Of a stretch of DNA of 64,000 bases, positions 27,365 through 37,900 are shown one piece after another. The stretch spans positions 806,001 to 870,000 of the forward strand of contig CABFPG010000001.1 of NCBI GenBank assembly GCA_902141825.1, in the 5' to 3' direction. The translations under genes were made by a program, and so were the position numbers. The stretch's first letter is position 1; every line of letters begins with the position of its first letter. The notes below the pieces were generated by a model that saw only the letters and a list, made by a program, of their open reading frames with translations, had not been told where the DNA came from and searched no databases. This stretch comes from Thalassocella blandensis (GTDB lineage: Bacteria; Pseudomonadota; Gammaproteobacteria; Pseudomonadales; Cellvibrionaceae).

Positions 27365-28771
27365 CCCCTCAATCTAAACAAGCCATTAGGTAAATTTGCA
27401 AACAGAAAAAAGCAATTTCACAAACCGGGTGGCGGTATCATTTTGGGTCGTTTTACATTCATCAGTTCTGCTCTGGCCTTTTCAATACTAAACCAACAAT
27501 CTAATTAAAAGTCAGTAAGTTTGCCACGGGAATGACCACGGCAAATAAAAAAGACAACTAGAAGGAATGATTAACTACGATTGAAATATTAACCCAGGCA
27601 GTTGAAAATACCGTAAAACTACCTTGTCACACGAAAAAACAACAAGCCCGAAAACGCACGACAGCGCATGAATAATGGAGAAAGTTTTCAGTATTAACGC
27701 GCTGCACCAATTCCGATACGGCGGTGTCATTTATCGTATTGAATTCAGCGAAGGATTGTAATCGTGTTGCACGAAGCACGGTTGATATCGTGAATGTGGG
27801 CAGACGTTTATTGCAATCAATTTGGGCAAATGCTATTTTTACCGCACCAAAAACATGCAGCATTGAATGTTATTTTTAACACAAAGAAAACCCCTTTCAA
27901 CGCATTTGTAGCCCGGCTTATCTCAGTCGTAAATTTTCCTCCAAAAATCACATCACAGGATATTGTCTTATTTAAAATTACTCTTTAAATCTGCGGATTA
28001 CTTCTACTTTTGGGTTTTTGCTTTCGTTATACTTCCAATACGAATTGAATAAATTTTCGTAAGGTATCCCCACAAAAAAGTTAAGGTACTCATATAAGGC
28101 GTTTACATAAGCTTTTCACGTAAGAAAGTTAAATACATAAGCAAGTTAAACACGCAAGCAAATTAAAACTGCTTCCAGATAAAAAACTTACAAGAAAGCG
28201 ATTCACCAAAAAGCCTTAAAACATAAAGTTACTGCAATGCACCAATTCAGCAATAATTCAGTAACAGTACAGTAGTAATACAAAACGCTTTGGAAAACGC
28301 AACAATACGAGCGCTTTACACTTTTTTACATACCGACGAAAGTTTATTTGCAATTGCAGCATATTCGACCCTACTCATTAAACGAATTTAAAGTTAGAGC
28401 CAATTAAAAAACCAGTTAACAATAATTTCAGGTTCAGGACTTAGCAGTATCACAAGCCAAACCTTTTATCGTCCCTACCTTCGGTTATCTTTTTAATCGA
28501 ATTGCTGGAGCGTGCCTGTAAACGTCGTAACAATTACTGATGCAACAGGTGGTTAAAACGTGCCTGAAAACTCAACCGCTGATTGTTTTTTTATTCGCTT
28601 CAGAAATGAATGCTGATGGCCTGACACGAATCGCTCGATACCCGATAAGAATCACTCAATGAAGTACAACCAACGACATAAAAACAACAATATAAATTTC
28701 ACATTAACAATAACAATTCTTTTACTCAAACAAGTAAATTTGAATTCATTTGGCTAAAACTGGAGAGACCC

Positions 28772-31700
28772 ATGACCCGGTGCAGATCACTACATCGAAT
28801 GTACGAGTACTTCCTACATCTTAAGCAAAATATTAAACCAAGAACTTCCGCGCTGGTTCCCATCGCTTGCGTTCTTTCATCACTTTGGGCTGGACAGACA
28901 ACAGCCCAGACACCTTCCGAAACCGATTTCCAAAAGGTCACTGTGGCCGAGGGTATTAATATGCCCATGGAATTCGAAATTTCGATGGAAGGTGATATTT
29001 TCATTGTCAGTAAATGCGGCGAGTTCTGGGGTTGGAATCTGGATGGCCCCGCAGTCACCACTCCCCGTACCATGCTGCCGAACGTGCGCTGTGAATTTGA
29101 AGATGGTTTGCTCAGTATCGCGCTCGATCCCGATTTCACAACGAATCGCTATGCCTATTTGCAGTATATGGCACCTGGGGCGGTAACTCGGGTCAGCCGA
29201 TTTATCATCAATACGGACTACACTCTGAACCTGGGCTCTGAAACCCTTATTATTGAATGGCCGTCTCGCGAAGCGTCCGGTCATGCCGGTGGTTCGATGA
29301 TGTTTGATAACGATGAAAACCTGTTAATCAGTACCGGCGATAACAATGGTGCTACAGGTTATTTTTCGGCAGGCGGTCAACGTACCTCGGGCAACACCAA
29401 TGATTTAAAGGGAAAAGTGTTGCGAATTAAACCTGGTGCAAACGGTGGCTACACCATTCCCGCGGGGAACCTGTTTGCCGGTGATGCCCTGCACCGCCCC
29501 GAAATTTACGCTATGGGTTTTCGTAACCCATTCCGGATGAACATCGACCGTCAGACGGGTTACATTTATTTAGGCGATGTCGGCCCTGACTCATCTGCAG
29601 CCAGCGCTGAAGGCCCAATGGGTCAGGATGAGATTAATGAGATCAAACAGGCAGGTAACTTTGGCTGGCCTTACGTGCTTGGCTTTAATGAGCCTTACCC
29701 CGGTTTTGATCCCAACAATATCATCAACAACTATCAGGAAAATACCGGTGCAACACAAATTCCTCCGGCGATTCCTGCGGTGTGGACAATTCTGCACAGA
29801 GGCACCATGTCTGGTCCGGTGTATCGCTTTAACGACGGAATTCAAAACGATTACAAGCTACCTCCGTATTACGACGGCCATTTAATCTTCTGGGATTTTA
29901 ACAGCAGTAAATTCTTCTCCTTCCATGTTGAGAATGATGCGCGTCCGCCGCAAGTTGTCGAAATGCCATTTCAAACTCAAGGCATGCAAGGTGCAATTGA
30001 CGTAGAGCTGGACCCACGTACGCATCAGTTATATGTCATGCAATGGGGTTCCGGTTGCTGTGATCACGCGCCTTTTGACAACGGTGGTGTGTTCCGCTTT
30101 GACTATGTGGGCGGACTCGACGACGGTGAAAATATCGCGCTGGGCGCAACCGCAACGGCTTCGACTGAAATTGGCGGCAATCTCGCTTCGCACGCCGTAG
30201 ATGGCAACTTAGCACAGGATTCCCGTTGGGAGAGTGAGCATTCTGACCCGCAATATCTGCAGTTAGATCTCCACGCCCCTTACGTGTTTGATACGATTAA
30301 ACTGGTTTGGGAAGCAGCCTACAGTTCTGCCTACACAATTGAAGCCTCTACCGACGCCAGTAACTGGGATATGCTGGTCAACACAACCAATGGTCAGGGT
30401 GGAACCGAAGTAAGAATTATAGATTCCACCACGGCGTATCAATATGTTCGCATCACCGGTACCGCACGTGGCACAGGTTATGGTCATTCATTAATAGAAG
30501 TGGAAATCTATGCGGCTGATCAAACGGAGCCGCCCGGACCACTGCCAGAACTTTCCTACTTAAATATGCCACGTGAGCTGGACCAGAACTTTACTGACGT
30601 TCCCCAGCTACTCTCGCAAACCGGTGCCTTTTCCAACGTCAATAACCTGACCGTGATCAATAACATGGTACCGTTCGAGCCCAATGCTAAATTGTGGTCC
30701 GATAGAGCCCTGAAAAAGCGCTGGATTTCCCTGCCTGTCGGCACACAAATTCAGTGGAGCGAAGACGGTCACTGGATTTATCCAGAGGGCACAGTCGCGG
30801 TTAAACATTTTGAATTGCCGGTAGATGAGCGCAACCCTAATGCAACTCGACGTTTAGAGACGCGTTTACTTGTAGTGAAGGCAAACGGCAGAATTTATGG
30901 TGTTACCTATCGCTGGCGCGCGGACTACAGCGATGCTGAGTTACTCACTGATGTGATGAATGAAGATTTCTCCATCACGGACATTAACGGCAATACCTGG
31001 ACACAAACCTGGACGTATCCAAGTCCAACGCAATGTCTGGACTGCCACACCGACGAGTCCAGCAAATTACTTGGCCCCAGCACTCGCAACATCAACAGCC
31101 ATTACACCTACCCTAACGGCGCGAGTGAAAACCAATTAGTGCATTGGAATAATCGCAATATGTTTAACCCTGCATTTAACAACTTAAATGTAGATGATTT
31201 CGATCGCATGCTCGATATCAGCGATACCAGTGGCAGCCTGGAAGACCGGGTGAAATCCTATCTTGATGTTAACTGTGCCCACTGTCACGGTACGGGCAAT
31301 GGCGGCTCTCAATGGGATGCACGCTGGAATACACCCTTGGCACAAATGCGGATTATTGATGAAAACACGACGGGGATTCGGAACTATCAGGACTACTATG
31401 GCATCAGTGATGCGAAAGTGGTTTCCTCTTTAAATCCTCACGAATCCATTTTGTATATTCGCGATAAATCTGTCGATCCTGATGATCGTATGCCTCCAAT
31501 TGGCCGCGCGCTGGAAGACGAGGTGTACATTAACGTGTTGGATCAATGGATGACGAGTCTGACTCAGCCTACTCCAACGCCAGATCCAAACCCTACGGGT
31601 CCCGCAGGCTTCACTTACTGCGCGGATGAAAATGGAACTTGTAACTTCCCAGGCAATGCCAATGTAGCCTATGGTGCAAATGGGAATTTCGCCTACCTTG

Positions 31701-34135
31701 CTGGAGCCAATAGCGTAGCTTGTAATAATGCGACTTTTGGTGATCCCGCACCGAATGTAGCGAAAGCCTGTTTTTATCAGTTAGTGAATATTTCAGAACC
31801 CGACCTGGAAAATCCCTTTGCCTGTACGGCAACATCCTCCAGTGTTGAAGCGGATTATGTGCCTGCAAATGTGTGTGACAGTGATAATGGCACGCGCTGG
31901 TCCAGTGAATGGAGTGATCCACAATGGGTAATGGTAGATCTGGGAGAAACGAAAGCGATTTCACAGATCGAAATGCTGTGGGAAGCTGCTTACGGCAGTG
32001 TGTACGACATCCAGGTTTCCAACGATGCCAATAACTGGCAAACCGTTTACAGCGAAACACAAGGCAATGGTGAACTGGATACCATTGTGCTGAACAACGT
32101 AAGTGCACGTTATGTCCGCATGTACGGCACGCAGCGCAACGCCGAGTGGGGTTACTCAATTTACACCTTCAATGTGTTTGGTTTTACTTCACCACCACAA
32201 CCAACATTTACACCAACACCAACAGCGACACCTACTCCTACACCAACGCCAGATCCAACGGTGGCACTGGCCTGTACTGCAACCTCATCGTCGCAGGAAG
32301 GTGATTATGTTGCCAACAATGTGTGTGATGACGATCATGCCGTCACGCGTTGGTCCAGTGAATTTGAAGATCCTCAGTGGATCAGACTGGATCTTGGGCA
32401 GATCTACAATATTGTGGGTGTGGAGTTAATTTGGGAATCCGCTTACGGCAGTGTGTACGACATTCAGGTTTCAAACGATGGAAATAACTGGAATACGGTT
32501 TACACCGAAGCCAATGGCGATGGCGAAATGGATTCGATTTCCATCAGTAATGCCAGCGGCCGCTACCTGAGAATTTATGGACGCGAGCGCGGCACAGGTT
32601 GGGGCTATTCGCTGTTTACCGTACAGGTCTTTGGTTATGTGGATGGCGGACCGACGCCGACACCGACACCAACGCCAACACCGACTCCTACGCCCACAGC
32701 GACGCCAACGCCGACACCAACGGTTACTACGACGCCGACGCCAACACCGACTAATCCACCCACCCCGACTGACGTGCCGGCACCACATGTATTGACCATT
32801 GCAGGTACAGAGGCTTCCAGCAGTATTGGTGGTAACACGCCAGATAATCTGTTTGATGGCGATATGGGTTCACGTTGGGAAAGCGAACATCAGGTAGACC
32901 CACAGTTCGTCATTATCGACCTGGGACAAAGCACTTATGTCACTCGCCTGGTGATTCACTGGGAAGGCGCCTATGCCAAAAGCTATTCGGTGGATATCTC
33001 TAGTGATCAAAATAACTGGACCAGCATTTACGCCACTACCACCGGGAATGGTGGTGAAGACGATATTCTGCTGAATGGTCAGGAAGGACGGTACCTGAGA
33101 ATTTATGGTACAGAGCGCGCACTGGATTACGGATATTCTATTTTGGAAGCAAGTGTCGAAGGTCTGGCTGCAGACCCCGCGTATCCAATTTTGAATGTTA
33201 CCAGCCCAGCGAACGGCGGAACCATTGCCGAAACTGATGATGTGATTCTGCAAGTGGATGTGACGGATGTGAGCTGGTTTGCCAACGGCGGCAGTTATCA
33301 TTATTCCCTCGATAATGCCCCTGCCGTTCAGGTCAACAACCTCAACGCAATCAACCTGGGTCAACTCAGTACAGGTCAACACTCGCTGTATTTAAGTCTG
33401 GTTAATAGCGGCGGTCAGGAAGTCAGTGTGCCCCGTCAATTAAGCTTCTCGGTAAATTGCGGAAACAATTGTCCGACAGTGCTGGTCTTCTCTAAAACCT
33501 CAGGCTTCCGTCACGGGTCTATTGAAGCTGGTATTGAAATGGTTCAGAACCTCGGAACCTCTTATGGTTATCACGTGACAGCAACGGAAGATTCTGCCGT
33601 GTTCACTGACACCAATCTCGCGCAGTACAACACTATCGTGTTCATGAATACGACAGGTGATATCTTTACCGATGCGCAGAAAGCCGCATTCCAGCGTTAC
33701 ATGGAAAACGGCGGTGGTTATGTCGGAACGCATTCCGCGGCAGATACGGAGCATAGCTGGGATTGGTACACCGACACCCTGTTGGCCGGTGCTGAATTCA
33801 TTCACCATGGTGACGGCATTCCTACGGCTGAGATTGATATTGAATCCCCCGTTGATCCAATTCTCAACCATATTACGGGAACTTGGTCGATCGCTGACGA
33901 ATGGTATTTCTTTAAAGCGAATCCTCGCGATGTTGCAACCGTGGATGTGCTCGCTAATCTGGATCGTTCGAGCTACGCCTCTAACTATCCAGTAGAAGAT
34001 CACCCGATTATCTTCAAAAACTTTATTGGCAGTGGCCGCGTGTTCTATACCGCCATCGGTCACCGCGATGAAAACTTTGCCGATGAAGAGGTGATTGAAA
34101 TGATTCGTAAAGCCATTGAGTGGACCGCTGACTAA
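28772..34135 (+). CDS. Secreted multi-domain protein: GSDH-like, F5/8C, di-haem, three F5/8C, ThuA-like
   Basis: 1787 residues with GGAGAG before the ATG and a signal peptide ending near residue 46 (TTAQ). Order: sugar-dehydrogenase-like beta-propeller (about 50-450; LLSIALDPDF, GHAGGSMMFD, YAMGFRNPFR); F5/8 type C carbohydrate-binding module (453-580); a region resembling SO2930-type di-haem proteins (590-930) with CLDCH at about 755 and CAHCH at about 835; a Cys-containing module (945-1005); F5/8C modules at about 1010-1140, 1165-1290 and 1343-1465, joined by Thr-Pro linkers; a short Ig-like stretch; and a ThuA/amidotransferase-like domain (1569-1787). It probably oxidises a bound polysaccharide-derived sugar and passes electrons through the two haems. 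It is monocistronic and ends at a strong terminator. Substrate and cofactor (PQQ?) are inferred. Confidence 0.85.
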   Translation: MTRCRSLHRMYEYFLHLKQNIKPRTSALVPIACVLSSLWAGQTTAQTPSETDFQKVTVAEGINMPMEFEISMEGDIFIVSKCGEFWGWNLDGPAVTTPRTMLPNVRCEFEDGLLSIALDPDFTTNRYAYLQYMAPGAVTRVSRFIINTDYTLNLGSETLIIEWPSREASGHAGGSMMFDNDENLLISTGDNNGATGYFSAGGQRTSGNTNDLKGKVLRIKPGANGGYTIPAGNLFAGDALHRPEIYAMGFRNPFRMNIDRQTGYIYLGDVGPDSSAASAEGPMGQDEINEIKQAGNFGWPYVLGFNEPYPGFDPNNIINNYQENTGATQIPPAIPAVWTILHRGTMSGPVYRFNDGIQNDYKLPPYYDGHLIFWDFNSSKFFSFHVENDARPPQVVEMPFQTQGMQGAIDVELDPRTHQLYVMQWGSGCCDHAPFDNGGVFRFDYVGGLDDGENIALGATATASTEIGGNLASHAVDGNLAQDSRWESEHSDPQYLQLDLHAPYVFDTIKLVWEAAYSSAYTIEASTDASNWDMLVNTTNGQGGTEVRIIDSTTAYQYVRITGTARGTGYGHSLIEVEIYAADQTEPPGPLPELSYLNMPRELDQNFTDVPQLLSQTGAFSNVNNLTVINNMVPFEPNAKLWSDRALKKRWISLPVGTQIQWSEDGHWIYPEGTVAVKHFELPVDERNPNATRRLETRLLVVKANGRIYGVTYRWRADYSDAELLTDVMNEDFSITDINGNTWTQTWTYPSPTQCLDCHTDESSKLLGPSTRNINSHYTYPNGASENQLVHWNNRNMFNPAFNNLNVDDFDRMLDISDTSGSLEDRVKSYLDVNCAHCHGTGNGGSQWDARWNTPLAQMRIIDENTTGIRNYQDYYGISDAKVVSSLNPHESILYIRDKSVDPDDRMPPIGRALEDEVYINVLDQWMTSLTQPTPTPDPNPTGPAGFTYCADENGTCNFPGNANVAYGANGNFAYLAGANSVACNNATFGDPAPNVAKACFYQLVNISEPDLENPFACTATSSSVEADYVPANVCDSDNGTRWSSEWSDPQWVMVDLGETKAISQIEMLWEAAYGSVYDIQVSNDANNWQTVYSETQGNGELDTIVLNNVSARYVRMYGTQRNAEWGYSIYTFNVFGFTSPPQPTFTPTPTATPTPTPTPDPTVALACTATSSSQEGDYVANNVCDDDHAVTRWSSEFEDPQWIRLDLGQIYNIVGVELIWESAYGSVYDIQVSNDGNNWNTVYTEANGDGEMDSISISNASGRYLRIYGRERGTGWGYSLFTVQVFGYVDGGPTPTPTPTPTPTPTPTATPTPTPTVTTTPTPTPTNPPTPTDVPAPHVLTIAGTEASSSIGGNTPDNLFDGDMGSRWESEHQVDPQFVIIDLGQSTYVTRLVIHWEGAYAKSYSVDISSDQNNWTSIYATTTGNGGEDDILLNGQEGRYLRIYGTERALDYGYSILEASVEGLAADPAYPILNVTSPANGGTIAETDDVILQVDVTDVSWFANGGSYHYSLDNAPAVQVNNLNAINLGQLSTGQHSLYLSLVNSGGQEVSVPRQLSFSVNCGNNCPTVLVFSKTSGFRHGSIEAGIEMVQNLGTSYGYHVTATEDSAVFTDTNLAQYNTIVFMNTTGDIFTDAQKAAFQRYMENGGGYVGTHSAADTEHSWDWYTDTLLAGAEFIHHGDGIPTAEIDIESPVDPILNHITGTWSIADEWYFFKANPRDVATVDVLANLDRSSYASNYPVEDHPIIFKNFIGSGRVFYTAIGHRDENFADEEVIEMIRKAIEWTAD

Positions 34136-34161
34136 ACGCAAAAAGCGTTTCTAACTCACAC

Positions 34162-34193
34162 AATGCCGGCACTTTCGTGCCGGCATTTTTTTT
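34162..34193 (+). terminator. Intrinsic terminator after the 1787-aa gene
   Basis: AATGCCGGCAC and GTGCCGGCATT form an eleven-pair perfect stem with a TTTC loop, followed by a run of eight T's. It starts 27 bases after the stop codon. Confidence 0.93.
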
Positions 34194-34376
34194 GCCAGGT
34201 AATTTCCTGCAGTAACGTGTCACATTAGTCTCACTCCAGAAACATAACTTCGGTATCGTATTCGCTCGCTGAGAATTTCCCGTCAAAACACATGAATCTC
34301 GCTCCGGGGTGGATTCACCTCGTGCTTTCTGGGACAATGCCACCATCGTTTCAAACCCTGATCCCCTGGCCAAACA

Positions 34377-34874
34377 ATGGAAGAACTTTTCATTCGCAAC
34401 GCGAAAATCCAAGACATAGAGGACTGCATAGATATACGTGGTCGCACGCGTGAAAATGCAATAGATCGTGTTACCCTGAAAAAATCAGGTGTGACGTTAG
34501 AGTCCTGGCGCGCTGCAATCGCGAGCGGAGACATTATCGGCAGTATTTGTGAATCGATCGATGATCACCGACAAGCGAACGACCACCTGAGTAAGCGCAA
34601 AGAAATTGTGGGTTTTTGTTTTGCAGACCCAGCCAACAGTGAAATTCTGGTGCTGGCGGTATTACCGCAATATGAAAACAAAAGTATCGGAAAATTACTG
34701 CTTGGGATTATTACTGAGCGTCTAAGATCACGCGGCTGTCAAAGATTGTGGCTGGCGGTATCTCCCGAAGCAAAACACCGCGCACATGGATTCTATCGCC
34801 ACCTGGGCTGGAAGCCAACGGGGAATCACGATAAGCATCGGGATGAAATTCTGGTGTGTGAATTGAGTTCTTAA
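34377..34874 (+). CDS. GNAT-family N-acetyltransferase
   Basis: 165 residues. The acetyl-CoA binding region reads LAVLPQYENKSIGKLLLGII, a slightly altered V-x-P-x-x-(Q/R)-x-x-G-x-G/A loop in which KSIGK stands for the usual RGxGxG. It ends with AHGFYRHLGWKPTG, typical of GNAT motif B. No clear Shine-Dalgarno is seen. The substrate is unknown. It stands alone between a terminator and the convergent kinase gene. Confidence 0.82.
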   Translation: MEELFIRNAKIQDIEDCIDIRGRTRENAIDRVTLKKSGVTLESWRAAIASGDIIGSICESIDDHRQANDHLSKRKEIVGFCFADPANSEILVLAVLPQYENKSIGKLLLGIITERLRSRGCQRLWLAVSPEAKHRAHGFYRHLGWKPTGNHDKHRDEILVCELSS

Positions 34875-34961
34875 GTTTCCAGAATTTCTGCGCTCAGCAA
34901 ACCACATCGGGCAAACACCCTGCTGCATGCACCATCACACCTGCGGTTAAAACAACTCCTA

Positions 34962-37900
34962 CTACGCAATCCCATCAACACTACCGGTTTGACGACTCAA
35001 TAAAAACGCATTAAAAAGTTTATACACCTGCTCTAATTCTCGATCCAACTGAGTTAAGAACTCAGGCAATTCTTCCCGGCGATTTTCGATCGCTGCCATT
35101 TCGGTATTACTGGCGATGGCGGTCAACTTGTGACAAGAAAGATTCGCAGCATTTCCCCGAATCACATGGGCAAATTGGCTGATCTGTTCCAAATCCAATG
35201 ACGCCTTTAACTGGCCTATGAGAGCATGCCGCTCTTCTTTCTCACTCAAAAAGATATTCAGTAACTTTTGCAAACGAACAAGGTTGCCCTTCATTCTTCG
35301 CGATAATGCGTTTTTATCCCAGCTATCTATCACATTTTCCTGGGAATTCAGCGAGGTATCTTCAGCACTTGCTGTGTTACCGTCTGAGCGCTCTGCCAGT
35401 TGGGCAGCTTGTAAAAAGTGCTGCAGTTTTTCAATCAGCTCTTCCACAATAATTGGCTTCGCCAAATGACTGTCCATTCCCGCCTCTGCACATTTTTCAG
35501 CATCACCTTTCATTGCGTTTGCCGTCAGAGCAATAATAGGAGCTTTTTTATAATACTCTCCCGCCAAGCCAGTACGTATTGCTCGCGTTGCGTCGTAGCC
35601 ATCCATTTCCGGCATTTGGCAATCCATCAAAATTAATTCGAACGGTGCAAGCTTTAATTTTTCGTGCTGCTGTAAAATAGCGATCGCCTGAGCACCGTTA
35701 TTCGCACAGGTCACAGTTAACCCCATATCCTCCAATATCGTTCGTGCCACTTCCTGATTAATTGAATTGTCTTCCACCAATAATACATTCCCCCCTTGGG
35801 GAAATATCACATCACTGGCTTGCGCATTTTTTTGATCTGCTAAGCCACCACCTGGAAGTTGGTGCTCGCTAAGATTAAAACAGCTCATTAGCGAATCAAA
35901 CAGATCAGATGGCGTTACCGGCATAGGAAAACTATTGTCCAACCCGGCTTCACCCAAATGTAAGTCTTCAATACTTTCCATACTTGAAGCGATCATGATT
36001 ACCTTGGCATGGCCCAAACAAGGCAAATCAATTTTTTGTTTTACCTCGTGGTTTTTTTCCGGCAATAAAGTTTGCGTGATATAAGCAAGATCAAATTCTA
36101 TATGCGGCTCCCGAGTGCAAAGTGCCGTTAACTCACTCCAGCTGGAAGCGATAAACACCTGCTGCCCCCAAGTTGTTAATTGACGAGCAATCACATCACG
36201 GCTTGCATCAAAGTCGTCCAGCACTAAAATTTTTACCGGCTTACAATCAGGTGGAAACCAGGCAGTGGCTGTTGCCGTCGGCGTTTTAGAACCAAGATTA
36301 ATATAAAACGAAAAACAACTGCCTTCACCCGCTTTACTTTTCGCCGATATTTTTCCGCCCATTTTTTCACAGAGATGTTTGACAATTGAAAGTCCCAACC
36401 CCGTACCACCAAAATGGCGGGTGGTGGAACTATCCGCTTGCGTGAACGGCTCAAACAGGCGACGCATTTTCTCATCGTCTATACCGATACCATTATCCTG
36501 AACACTGCACACCAGTTGCCAGCCATCCGTTCTGCCAGACTTTAGTTCTGCACGCAACACAATTTCGCCGGCTTCAGTGAACTTAATTGCGTTGCTTAAC
36601 AAATTGTTGAAAATCTGCTTTAAGCGATTAGGATCACCAATTACCAGCCGCTCCTGAATGCCAACAGCGTCAACAATAATGTGCAGGCCTTTGGTGTGCG
36701 CGGCGTGTGCATTGGCTTCGGCAATAGAGCTGATTAACCGTAACAGATCAAATTCAATCGCTTCAAATTCAAGTCGACCGGCTTCAATCTTGGAAAAATC
36801 CAAAATGTCGTTAATGATCGTCAGCAAGGTGGCCGCACTTTGCTCGGCTAATTGTAATCGTCGCTTCTGCTCTTTATCCTCTGCATTTTTGGATACCAGA
36901 TGCAACATACCCAGGACACCATTAATGGGTGTGCGAATTTCATGACTCATGTTAGCCAAAAAGTCGCTTTTGGCTTTGGTCGCCACCTCAGCATCCACTT
37001 TTGCACGAATCAAAGCCTGCTCGGTTCGTTTTTGATTGGTAATATCCCAACTGGTACCAATCATCCGCAGAGGCTTACCAAATTCATCTCGCTCCACAAA
37101 GGCAGATACCTGCACATGGATCACATCACCCATAGGCCAACGGATTCGGAAGGAGGTATTAAATTCTTTTTCGCCACTTAAGGCCTGACAGATTTTATGA
37201 TGAATACCATCCTGGTCATCCGGGTGCCAGGCGCTTTGCCACTCCGAATACACACCCGAAAACCGACTGGGGTCCATGCCGTATTGATGGAACATGTTTT
37301 TGTCCCATTCGAGCTGGTTGTTGGCCAAATCCCACACCCAAATGCCTATCCCGGCGGAATCGGTGGCCAGACTCAAACGCGAACGTAATTCTTCGCGCTG
37401 CAATTCTTCTGTCTTGCGGTCCGTAATATCAGTGGATACCCCCAATAAAAAGGGCTCATGATCTTGATTCATGAAGCGTACTTTTTTCGTCCACAGGGTG
37501 CGTCGCTGACCATTGGGAAACGTAATGGTTTCTTCTTTTTCCGAAAAGCCGAGTTCGAATGCTTTGCGGTCCTCACGTAAAAACTCTTCGGCATCCGCTT
37601 CGTTAAATTCTTCCACCGTCGTACGGCCAATAATATTGCCGCGCATATTCTCTGGGTAAACGGCCAGGAAATGGCTATTGGCTTCGACAATTCGAAAGTC
37701 CTTGTCCTTGACAAAGATCAGTGCCGGAATATTCTCAAAAATAAGATTTTGAAAATCGGTGTAATCTCGAATGGCCTGCTCCGCGGTTTTCTTATCACTA
37801 ATATCCGACAGGGTGCCGCTCATTAACTGCGGCTCGCCTTTGTTTGTCCAGCGTACGACCTTGCCACGATTATTCACCCACACCCAATGTCCCTGTTTGT

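Larger units (their letters stand above)
26908..28771. other. Gene-poor AT-rich region
   Basis: 1.86 kb without a supportable gene. Short open frames near 27627-27988 lack ribosome sites and recognisable composition. It contains the tandem repeat at 27221-27286, the nested palindromes at 27332-27364, and long A/T-rich runs with many short AAGTTAA-type direct repeats near 28080-28200. It may be a decayed gene, a long regulatory region of the secreted 1787-aa protein, or a non-coding RNA locus; I cannot tell. Confidence 0.55.

Noticed and set aside
32645-32790. Dense ACNCCN repeats as a possible CRISPR or satellite
   Set aside because: They encode a Thr-Pro linker in frame; no spacer structure.
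32471-32838. Arg/Gly/Val repeat proteins in other frames near the Thr-Pro linkers
   Set aside because: Artefacts of the repetitive ACNCCN coding for Thr-Pro in the real gene.
33500-34141. 213-residue open frame on the minus strand opposite the ThuA-like domain
   Set aside because: It lies entirely within a well-supported gene, has no ribosome site and no recognisable family.
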